Origin: Rhizophlyctis rosea
Lineage: Eukaryota; Chytridiomycota; Chytridiomycetes; Rhizophlyctidales; Rhizophlyctidaceae
Direction of reading: 5' to 3'
DNA: 10,863 nt
NCBI GenBank assembly: GCA_027596075.1
Contig: JADGJC010000381.1
Coordinates: 24,555 to 35,417 of the forward strand
Under the pieces are notes generated by a model that worked only from the letters and a program-made list of their open reading frames with translations, had not been told where the DNA came from and searched no databases. Every line of letters starts with the position of its first letter. Within the stretch, counting starts at the first letter, position 1. Below are positions 1 to 7,357 of this stretch, in pieces. Both the position numbers and the translations under genes were made by a program.

Positions 1-139
1 TTCTCCAATCCTTTGCAAGCAAGCGGGGCAAGCGTCCGCTGCAAGTCTCAGCTCAGGCCAAGCATCTGAGCAAGACGAGGATGATATGCCTGAACAAACT
101 CTGCTCAGACTGCAAACCAAAGAGTCGCTAATGGTCTGA
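1..139 (+). CDS. Possible C-terminal end of an unidentified protein (5' part outside window)
   Basis: The frame beginning at base 2 is open from the left edge to a TGA at 137-139, giving 45 residues. The peptide is Ala/Ser/Gln-rich at first, then acidic (EQDEDDMPEQ), and ends in LLRLQTKESLMV. It reads like a flexible hydrophilic C-terminal tail, but no family is recognisable. A second forward frame is also open to about base 130, so openness alone proves little; this frame is preferred on composition. It may instead be chance. Confidence 0.28.
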   Translation, partial: SPILCKQAGQASAASLSSGQASEQDEDDMPEQTLLRLQTKESLMV

Positions 140-1290
140 TATGACTGATGCCAATCTCATACGGAATGTATCTCATGAAGAAAAGATCCCTCACCATTAT
201 GATGTCGTTCGGCTACAAAAGCGGCTTTGCTTTCGCATACAGGTGCAAGGAGGAGACAGAATGACAGACGTGATAACGAGAAGTAGAAGATGCGGTCTAC
301 ATCTGTTTTTCACGATGAGATGAATCGGGACACCTTCGTTGATATGTCATGAAATTTGAAAACTTGATAACGTAAAGATGATGAGAAACAGTTTCAACAA
401 AGAAAGTGATGAACAGCAAAAGAAAAGAGGGCGGTGAAAGGGCTTGCAAGGGATGGTCTTTGGTTCGTGCGGGTGATGTTGCGTAAGCAACCACGGTGGG
501 TGGCGTCTGTCCTGCCAAATATGTAGATCGCCATCTGGCCAAAATGGGGCAGGCGCATATCAAACCTTATGGGCGGCTCTTTGGCTTGTGTGCGTTTTGA
601 CTCCCCTTCCCTCTTGTGTCTCCATGTCCTCCGAATGTGGAGATGGAGGAATGCGCCTTGTCACTCCTTTTCGGGTTTCAATGCCAACTTGGCCCCACCA
701 GAAGAACTGCGCCCTGTAGGACTTGGTTGGCATTGTCAAGCTTGTGTTTCGTCACCAACCAAGAAGCCTCGCTCCAGGTTTGAGGTTCAACTGTTTTTCT
801 GACATTCGCATTCTTGGACCGGGCCTCGGATCACAGACACATTCACATGCAACCACAACGACGCGTGAAACCGAGGCTTGGCGAAGCACAAAAATGAGAT
901 GAAGCCGTCAATCTGGGCCGTGGTTTGCCACGGCGGGCGCATCTAGAATTGCTGATTCATTTCATGAGCGCAAAACGGCAAACTTGAACGCATGTCTTGG
1001 CTTGTACCAAGGGCGCACTTTCTGATAGGTCTTTGACGGAGGGACGGAGAGGGTCGTTTGGCTATTGAGTGACGTGGGAAACGTTGGGATCGATGGAGTG
1101 ATAAGCGAGTCTCTTTAGTCTACAAAACTTGAAAAAAACAAGGACGGTTAGGAACGCGAGAGACTAATATTGACGGGCAGCCCGCGGACATTCCCTTGCT
1201 CATCGTCATCTCGCAGCTGAAGATCTTGCGACGACCGGTCAGATCAGCGTATAGACTCTACATAGGACCATAACATATAGATCATAAAAT
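140..1290. other. Region without recognisable gene; right part is upstream sequence of the CAP gene
   Basis: Open frames here are short (up to 88 codons), lie in conflicting frames and show no recognisable motif. I see no tRNA, repeat array or transposon ends. The last few hundred bases should hold the promoter and leader of the gene starting at 1291. No convincing TATA box was found, although AT-rich sequence (acatatagatcataaaat) abuts the start codon. Confidence 0.5.
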
Positions 1291-2415
1291 ATGCAGCGAA
1301 CAGCCATCACCATTTTCCTCGCCTGCCTATTAACCGCGGCGACGGCCGCACCCGGCGAGCTCTATGCTCGCGCCACTACTGCTATCAGCGGATCAGGCGG
1401 CAAGTGCGGAACAGTCAATAACGTCCGATACTTCTGCGGATCGGGATTGTGCTGTTCTTCAGGATGGAAGTGCGGTACTGGCAGCTCGTACTGTGGAACC
1501 GGATGTAGGAGCGATCTTGGTAGCTGCGGGACCTCCTCCAGCACACAAACAGGTATCAGCCAGTCAGGTGGCAAATGCGGAACGATCAATGGCATTCGAT
1601 ACAAATGCGCAACCGGATTGTGCTGCAGCTCATCATGGGTGTGCGGCACCGGCAGCGCGTGCGGGACTGGATGCAGAAGCGATCTAGGCAGCTGCGGGAC
1701 CTCCAGCCCCACCACTACTGGATACCCCACCTACCAAACCTCCTTCCCCAACGTCCCATACACCTCCGGCGGCGTCACCACAAAACCTCAAACCGACTCC
1801 GAACGCAACGAATGTCTCGAAGTCCACAACGCCGCCCGCCGTAACGTCGATTCATACACCAAACCCGCTTCCCTGACCTACGACACTAAGCTCGAAGCTG
1901 CGGCTTGCGCGTGGGCCCGTTACCTCGCCAATAGCAACAAGCTGATCCACTCTGGTGGCAAAGTTGGGAGTGGACAAGGGGAGAACTTGTACCGTGTTTC
2001 AAGCTCTTCTGCGAGGCATGGTGTTGGTGCGGATATTGGGTCTTGTAAGGCTGCGGCGCAGAGTTGGGCGTATGAGGCCAAGTACTATTATTCTGGATTG
2101 AAGATTGGCCAGTACCCAGGTACCGAGGCATATGGACATTATACTCAGGTGAGTCCTTGGCTGCTTGTTTGTTGTTGTCAAATATGTGGTTCTAATCCAT
2201 TGTTGGTTATCAGATGGTGTGGCCGAGCACTAAGCGCGTTGGTTGCTGCGGTTGGCAAAGTCCCGATAGGACGGCTGAGACATGGGTTTGCGAGTATTCT
2301 CCCGTATGTTCCATTTTTGCATGTTTGCCATTGTGTAATAACTGCAGTGTGGTCTCACCAACGATTCCTCACCTCCCCACAGGCTGGAAACTACGTCGGA
2401 CAAGCCGCCTTCTAA
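1291..2415 (+). CDS. Secreted CAP-domain (SCP/PR-1-like) protein with two hevein-like chitin-binding modules
   Basis: Three exons, 1291-2148, 2214-2303 and 2383-2415, with introns of 65 and 79 bases (both phase 0), encode 326 residues. Donors are gtgagt and gtatgt. Residues 1-19 form a signal peptide, so the protein should be secreted. Residues 39-79 and 96-135 are two eight-cysteine chitin-binding type-1 (hevein-like) modules with the CC pair in LCCSS. A Ser/Thr/Pro linker leads to a CAP domain at about 172-326. Splicing rebuilds CAP signature 1, GHYTQMVWPST, across intron 1, and signature 2, CEYSPAGNY, across intron 2. Likely CAP pocket residues are H220, E231, E262 and H283. CAP proteins such as yeast Pry bind sterols or lipids, and hevein modules bind chitin; a cell-wall or host-interface role is inferred. 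The start codon has A at -3. Identification is firm; biological role is unknown. Confidence 0.93.
   Translation: MQRTAITIFLACLLTAATAAPGELYARATTAISGSGGKCGTVNNVRYFCGSGLCCSSGWKCGTGSSYCGTGCRSDLGSCGTSSSTQTGISQSGGKCGTINGIRYKCATGLCCSSSWVCGTGSACGTGCRSDLGSCGTSSPTTTGYPTYQTSFPNVPYTSGGVTTKPQTDSERNECLEVHNAARRNVDSYTKPASLTYDTKLEAAACAWARYLANSNKLIHSGGKVGSGQGENLYRVSSSSARHGVGADIGSCKAAAQSWAYEAKYYYSGLKIGQYPGTEAYGHYTQVSPWLLVCCCQICGSNPLLVIRWCGRALSALVAAVGKVPIGRLRHGFASILPYVPFLHVCHCVITAVWSHQRFLTSPQAGNYVGQAAF
1384..1707 (+). repeat. Tandem duplication encoding the two hevein-like modules
   Basis: Bases 1384-1539 and 1555-1707 are related direct repeats with a 171-base offset (57 codons). They are similar at DNA level as well as in protein, for example around GGCAAGTGCGGAAC and RSDLGSCGTSS. 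The second copy lacks one codon: module 1 has GSSYCGTGC where module 2 has GSACGTGC. This indicates an internal duplication followed by divergence. Confidence 0.85.
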
Positions 2416-2895
2416 CCATACACACACACATAATACTCTCAAAATCAGACTAGACATCACCACAATGTGCTGGTTCACTTTGTAATGATACCCAAGCGTT
2501 GCGAGGCGGGAAGGTTGATGTCAGTGGTGATGGGAATCTATATGGTGTAGATTACGACGATATCCTAGGGTAATCCACTTATTCTCTTAATGATATAGAG
2601 TGCTAGTTTCGTTACTAAGTAGTACGTAGAGGAGGGTTTGGGTGAATGCCGGACGGGTACGGATAACAATGATGATGGGTACGGGATAGGTATATTCCGT
2701 TAGTGTGGATGTAGTATTTAATAATGGAGGTTCAAATAGTTGTTTGGAAGTGAGTGTGTTGTCAAGTTGGATGATTGGCGAAGGTGTCGTCGGTGCGGTC
2801 ATGTCTGGTAGATCAAAGAATCTTCCGAGCGCCCAAATGATCACATCCAGTTTTGATCATTGAACAACATGAATGAGTTGAGCTGCCAAATTCCA
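2416..2895. other. Downstream sequence of the CAP gene, no recognisable gene
   Basis: This stretch holds the probable 3' untranslated region and terminator of the CAP gene, including a short CA repeat at 2421-2430 just after the stop codon. An 85-codon minus-strand open frame (2587-2844) has no recognisable motif and is probably chance. Confidence 0.5.
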
Positions 2896-3418
2896 TCAAC
2901 GACGAACACATCCTCGATCACGTAAAGATTCAATATATGTCCGTATGTGTTTTGAGGAACGAAAAGAGGCGATTGTTATGAATACCACAGCCGATCGTAA
3001 ATCCTCCACCCAGACAAAGAGTATTTTGCGAGCAGCCAGAGCTCCCGAGTTCCGACCCTTCGACTCCGACCTTCCGAGGGATTCAGCTCCCCATCCCCAA
3101 CTTCCTCCTCCTCTTCTCTGTCAACAACATCCTTGTTCCTTCCCACCCAACTCCCACTCCCCACTTCAGAATCGTATCCCTCTTCTCCTTCCCCATCCTC
3201 TCCATACTCACTCCACTCATTTCCATCTGGTCCTCCTCATCATCCACTACCACAACACTCTCTGCTTCCTCCATTGCTTCATCTTCCTCCCTAGTCCCAC
3301 CCTGCTTCTTTGCTTCCACCACCTCCTTTGGTCGCCTGCTTCACCGCAGCTCCTCCAACCGCCTTTGCCGCGAATTTTGAGAGAACGGTTCTGGATTCTC
3401 AAACTCCATGTCATCCAT
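2896..3418 (-). pseudogene. Candidate broken or heavily spliced gene for an acidic, Glu/Asp-rich protein
   Basis: The minus strand is strongly purine-rich here and protein-like stretches occur in all three frames. An ATG at 3418 opens MDDMEFENPEPFSQNS and stops at TGA 3343-3341. An overlapping frame reads KFAAKAVGGAAVKQATKGGG. The first frame then resumes with EEDEAMEEAESVVVVDDEED. A good donor (gtgagt, from 3211) and an acceptor ending at 3118 would join to an open frame from 3117 to TGA 2898-2896, which contains ARKILFVWVEDLRSAVVFI and SSKHIRTYIESL. No single intact model emerges: the early stop and frame changes suggest decay, sequencing error or unrecognised introns. No family was recognised. 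Low-complexity GAG/GAA-rich DNA can mimic acidic protein, so confidence is low. Confidence 0.25.
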
Positions 3419-4607
3419 GTGTGAAAGGAAACGTGATTGCCCTCCTCTTCTTGTTCTTGCTATCTATCATAATGATGTATTTCTGTCTTTCATGGTCCCC
3501 GTGACCAGCTTTCACTTCAACTGATATCCAGCAATTGGGCTGCTCACACACGTACGGTTAACGATATTGCTGTGCTGGTAAATCATGCTGCAGCTTGCTA
3601 TGAAACTGCGGTACTGCGGCTAGGGGAGCCTGTTGACGCGCCCAACAGGGATCTTTGCAGGTTGCACAGAGAACGACCAGGTCCCAACATCTCCGCCATC
3701 ATCTCGACACTGTTGAAGAATCCGCTACATGTGCTGCTGGCTTGTGTCGTTCATCTTCCTGGGTGTACGGCAGGTAGCGAAGCGACTTTGCAACGATGAA
3801 CAGAATCATCACAGGCGCATCCACACTACCGTTCCTACCCCTATTTCAACCTTCACACGGTCCAGCAATTGTCAGAGTATCAACTTGCCTCTCGTGTGTC
3901 AAGCCAATTCCACATGTATGGGCTGATTCGTGATGTTCTTTCAATGCCTGAATGGTTCGATGGGGGAAGCGCAGTAAGGAGGGTCGGGAAAAAAAGGATC
4001 GGGCTGTAAGACTTCGATTAGCTTTCGATTAGACAGACAATTGTCTATGTAAAATCGGTGTTCAACGCCGAAACTGATGTTTAGCAGATTTTCCCCGTCC
4101 AATGCAGTAACTTTCTCTAGTGCATTTTACTCCTGCCATGTTGTGATAAAGAGCAGCTCAGCAGGGGGTTTCGAGTATAGAAGAAAAGTGAATAGGGGAC
4201 AAGAAATTTCGGGGGGACTCTTTGCAAATTCAACCGCAAAGGATCGTCATCCGGATGAATCGAGTCAGACTGGTCAATAGCGGCGAACCGCCGCCGCAAT
4301 GGGTGGCGCCGCCACAAGATGGGCAAATCCGGACTCCGAAAGTCTGGAAAGGTGTTTTGTGGGCACAATTTGCAATCTAAGCACCGCCCTATGCGGTCCG
4401 CCATGGGCCATTACCGCATCTAAGGTTGCACCGAGAATCGAGATGGTGGCGGCCCGTGGGTAGCAAAGACTTTCCTCCTCATCAAATCATTTGACAGGGT
4501 CACGCGCACCCATGACTCGGGCCAAACAAGTTCACCGTCGATCTGGTACGATTCATTGTTGATCTTCACTTGCAAGATTTGCTCTCGCACCTTCGAGATC
4601 TTGCACC
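3419..4607. other. Region without recognisable gene
   Basis: Short open frames on both strands (up to 95 codons) show no domain or motif that I recognise. A small inverted repeat, ATGCGG at 4391-4396 and CCGCAT at 4414-4419, lies in a GC-rich patch. A separate minus-strand frame from about 4700 down to 4420 is discussed under findings. I see no transposon ends and no RNA gene. Confidence 0.4.
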
Positions 4608-4618
4608 CCATTGTTGAT

Positions 4619-4684
4619 CCAATGGTGGTGGCCAATGGGGTCAATCTGGTCACGCTCACATATACGCGAATGAGTGCCACCAAT
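4619..4684 (+). promoter_or_regulatory. Three CCAAT boxes upstream of the BTG/Tob-domain gene
   Basis: CCAAT occurs at 4619-4623, 4632-4636 and 4680-4684, all on the plus strand and 20-85 bases before the TATA-like element. The first box overlaps an inverted repeat at 4608-4625, CCATTG-6-CAATGG. CCAAT is the binding site of the fungal HAP/CBF complex, so regulation by it is possible. The motif is only five bases, but three in 66 bases directly ahead of a TATA box is suggestive. Confidence 0.5.
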
Positions 4685-4703
4685 CTTGCCTCAATAGCAT
4701 CGG

Positions 4704-4710
4704 TATAAAT
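4704..4710 (+). promoter_or_regulatory. TATA-like element of the BTG/Tob-domain gene
   Basis: The heptamer TATAAAT lies 148 bases before the start codon and is followed by a pyrimidine-rich stretch (about 4716-4746), a common arrangement around fungal transcription starts. It would place the transcript start near 4735-4800. Confidence 0.55.
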
Positions 4711-4750
4711 TCAAACCCGCCCCTCCTACTCCCTCCGCTCCCATTCCGCA

Positions 4751-4783
4751 ATGCACTACCGGCACTTCACAAACGAACTTTAA
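4751..4783 (+). promoter_or_regulatory. Ten-codon upstream ORF in the probable leader of the BTG/Tob-domain gene
   Basis: An ATG at 4751 encodes MHYRHFTNEL and stops at TAA 4781-4783, 68 bases before the main start codon and in a different frame. It lies 47 bases after the TATA-like element, so it is in the mRNA only if transcription starts before it. If so, it could dampen translation of the main frame. Its ATG has a G at -3, a fair context. Confidence 0.4.
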
Positions 4784-4851
4784 AGCTTCATACTCGCGGG
4801 TAGCCTCCCACTTCTATTCTCGCCTGTGATACACAAACCACCAAACAAACC

Positions 4852-5385
4852 ATGCTACCAGAAGTAGACGTCACAGCAAACTTCCTAACACACTACCTCC
4901 CTTCCGACCAGTGCGACTCCGAAACAAAAAACCTATTTCACACCGCGCTACGCACATTATGCATCGATAAGTTCGCAACAAGCTGGGACCCTACGCGACC
5001 CACGCGAGGCAACGCATATCGAGCCATCGCCATCCTAGAAGGTCGTCTAGACCCTCTCATCCTCTCCGCAGCAGAAGTCGCCCACATCCCTACATCCATC
5101 CTCTCCACCGCGTTCCCTCGTGAACTCGTCCTATGGTGTGACCCTGGAAGCGTGTCTTTCCGCGTCGGCGAGTATGGCTTTCCCACAACAATCTGGGAAG
5201 ACACCGCCCTCTTCGTCAAACAATCGCTTTCCGTTCCATCCCTCCGCACCCGCACGCGCGCTGCCATTCCATTCATTGCCCCCTCTCCCTCTACTGCTCC
5301 TAAAGTCGTCATCGCATCACCATCCGCAGAACCGCAGCTCAAGCAGCATTCCTCTATTCCCGTGCAACCAATTCTTGTATCATAA
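4852..5385 (+). CDS. BTG/Tob (anti-proliferative) domain protein
   Basis: An intronless frame of 177 codons with start context CAAACCATG. Residues 8-120 match the BTG/Tob fold. Box A is seen at about 41-61 (SWDPTRPTRGNAYRAI; animal proteins have HWxPxxPxKGxxYR). Box B is seen at about 87-108 (FPRELVLWCDPGSVSFRVGE; animal proteins have LPxELTLWVDPxEVSYRIGE). In animals these boxes bind the Caf1/CNOT7 deadenylase of the CCR4-NOT complex, and BTG/Tob proteins promote mRNA deadenylation and restrain growth. A similar adaptor role in this fungus is inferred. The C-terminal tail from about 128 is Pro/Ser/Ala-rich and looks disordered; no PABP-binding PAM2 motif of the Tob type is evident. CCAAT boxes, a TATA element and a short upstream ORF precede it. 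The domain call is strong. Confidence 0.9.
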   Translation: MLPEVDVTANFLTHYLPSDQCDSETKNLFHTALRTLCIDKFATSWDPTRPTRGNAYRAIAILEGRLDPLILSAAEVAHIPTSILSTAFPRELVLWCDPGSVSFRVGEYGFPTTIWEDTALFVKQSLSVPSLRTRTRAAIPFIAPSPSTAPKVVIASPSAEPQLKQHSSIPVQPILVS

Positions 5386-5923
5386 GTCCGTTGTTCATAG
5401 TAGATATCATTTGTCCGATGCCAGGAGGGAAGTAGTTGTTTCCTCCGTCGTGTTGGGACGTTTCTTGTTGAATAGTTTGTATGTTGTTTTTATCATTTGT
5501 CCTGTACCATTGTCTATCATGTTTTTGGGGTCGGGGATACCAAATAGTCTATAGTTTTTGTTTGAGTGTATGTTGTTTATGTTGGTCTCAATAGAGCAGT
5601 TCGTGTATATGAAGGAGTTTTGATGTCCCAAAATGTCGCAGTCCTGTCCTACATTGGTGAATTCCATGCTGAAAATGGTGAATCCTATGGTGGAAACTTG
5701 GAAGTTGATGATTTTACATAACAGGTTGGGTGCGTAGACTGTTCATCTATTGATAATCAGCAGGCCTGAAAGCTGGACCGGTTGCAGGTCATGAGATGAG
5801 GACCCACCGTCACCCACCCGTGTTTGGTGGCGGCGTTGATTCTAAGCCACACGACAGGAACGCAATTTCGGCGTTTCGTTGCCCCAGGTTCTACCTCTTC
5901 ACCTTCAACCTTTCCCAATCCCG
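5386..5923. other. Intergenic region between the BTG/Tob gene and dsc3
   Basis: The first part is T/G-rich on the plus strand, as expected for a 3' untranslated region. The part after about 5760 should hold the dsc3 promoter and leader, with pyrimidine-rich sequence (cttcaacctttcccaatccc) directly before the start codon. Open frames on either strand show no recognisable motif. Confidence 0.5.
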
Positions 5924-7053
5924 ATGTCGCTTTCCCACACACACACACCATCACAAGCGCGCAAAGACAATGCGTCCTTCACTTTCCACATCCGCTTTGC
6001 CAACGGGTTGGAGGACCTTCCTCTCACATTGCCGCTGCAGTCTACGATAGCAGATATCCATTCTGCGGTAAAAGTTTCTTTCCCACACCTTGCACGCCAC
6101 TGCGAATATCATGGAATGTGTCTAATATCGTACCACTGGCATTGACATAGATAAAGTCCCATCATCTCTCTCTATCAACCAAGTTCCTTCGGCTGGTGTT
6201 TCGAGGCCGGGTCCTCAAGGACGCGTATAAGGTGGAGACCTTGGGAAATGGGAACGTGGATGGGGAAGGGCAAATGCCCGTGTACATACATTGCGTCGTA
6301 TCAGACCTACCTCCTTCAGAAGAAGCACAGGTATACATTTATATCGAGAGACTTGCAGCACACGGCTGCACTTAACTCTACCACCTACCTGGGATAGCTT
6401 CCCCAACTTCAACCAACCCGCGGCTTTGACCGCCTCCTCGAAATCGGTTTCTCACAAGAAGAAGTGCAGAACGTCCGATCACAATTTCACGCGTTACGCG
6501 GAACGGATCGTAGGTTATCTTCACCTTGCTGGTCGTTCCATGCTTTCAAAATATCACGTTCACCGGCTTACGGGCTATGGAACTCATGTTCACACAGCAT
6601 CCACTACACAAGAATCAACCCAGGAAGTGGAAGAAGAATGGATAGACAACCGTCTCAACGCCGTGGGACATATCAGGGAGACGGGTCGGTAGTTCTAAGA
6701 TACATTTATCTGGCTTCCGACAAATTCGGGGATGTTTATTTACATCTGAATTCAGGAGGATCGACATACACGGATCTTATTACCGGCCTAGCGCTGGGCT
6801 TCTTCTTAGGCATCCTATCCCTATTCCTTGTACGTGAGCCAAACTGTTCCCCACGGACACAGCAGATCGGTAAGCGCCGTGTAAATTGGAACGGCTTCTG
6901 CGTCCGTACTGGACGATTGGCTCATGCGATGGGCTGTAGGTATCATTGCAGGACTAGTCATTAACATTTCGTTTGGGGTTTTGGTAAGTGTTGGCATTTC
7001 AAAGTTCCACGGCTGCATGATACATGACTGATCCTTTCTCGCAGCGACTGTAA
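5924..7053 (+). CDS. dsc3: Dsc E3 ubiquitin ligase complex subunit 3 (ubiquitin-like membrane protein)
   Basis: Seven exons, 5924-6067, 6151-6330, 6398-6509, 6598-6684, 6756-6869, 6940-6983 and 7045-7053, encode 229 residues. Residues 19-98 form the ubiquitin-like N-terminal domain (FHIRFANGLEDLPLTL, then KFLRLVFRGRVLKDAY). The C-terminal domain has RGFDRLLEIGFSQEEVQNVR at 116-135 and EEEWID at about 157-162. Membrane helices are at 182-200 (LITGLALGFFLGILSLFLV) and 212-227 (IGIIAGLVINISFGVL). The Dsc complex is a Golgi/endosome E3 ligase; in fission yeast and Aspergillus it is needed to activate the sterol regulator SREBP (Sre1/SrbA) at low oxygen. The start ATG is the only one in the open frame but its context is weak. 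The fourth donor (gtcggt at 6685) is the least certain junction; gtctca at 6652 also keeps the frame and would remove about 11 residues. The last exon codes only Arg-Leu-stop. Confidence 0.85.
5936..5947 (+). repeat. CA dinucleotide microsatellite inside dsc3 exon 1
   Basis: Six CA units near the 5' end of the coding region encode the SHTHTP stretch at residues 4-9. A slippage of one unit here would shift the reading frame of nearly the whole protein. Confidence 0.75.
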
Positions 7054-7357
7054 GTTGCATTACAAAAAGCCGCCATTGATGCGCTCGGCCCACGAACAAT
7101 GTCTTGACTCCTCCTCAGTATTTCATAGGTGCTGCGAGTCGCATGGAAATACATTTGTGAATATTCGACAAGGTATGCTCACAACGGAATTCATGAACCT
7201 AATGCATCTGATTTCATCGTAACCAGCAAAAGAGAAGCTTTATTTTATGTACATATATGTAAAAACAAGAGATCCAATGTCTACTTCGGCAACCGTCAGC
7301 TCCAAAAAGACGGTCAAATCATCGTCCGGCCCCTTATGACACAATCTCATCCATAAT
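7054..7357. other. Convergent intergenic region between dsc3 and the deacetylase gene
   Basis: About 300 bases between two stop codons on opposite strands must carry both 3' ends. It contains AT-rich stretches such as tttattttatgtacatatatgtaaa near 7240. A 75-codon plus-strand open frame shows nothing recognisable. Confidence 0.5.

Noticed and set aside
1362..1730. 122-codon minus-strand open frame opposite the hevein-like modules
   Set aside because: It is the antisense shadow of a repeated Cys/Gly-rich coding sequence; its apparent repeats come from the duplicated modules.
1291..2415. A single 374-codon frame without introns for the CAP gene
   Set aside because: It breaks both CAP signatures. 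Removing two introns with standard splice sites restores GHYTQMVWPST and CEYSPAGNY.
2945..3424. 159-codon plus-strand frame rich in Leu, Pro, His and Ser
   Set aside because: Composition is what a C/T-rich strand gives in any frame, and no motif is present. The opposite strand reads more like protein.
4391..4419. Inverted repeat ATGCGG-17-CCGCAT as a terminator or RNA hairpin
   Set aside because: Arms of six bases with a long loop are common by chance in GC-rich sequence and no gene ends nearby.
4938..5342. 134-codon minus-strand frame opposite the BTG/Tob gene
   Set aside because: Shadow of a clearly conserved gene; no motif of its own.
6464..6964. 166-codon plus-strand frame as a separate membrane protein gene
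   Set aside because: Its membrane helix is exon 5 of dsc3. The rest is intron or wrong-frame sequence, and splicing gives a full match to the Dsc3 C-terminal domain.
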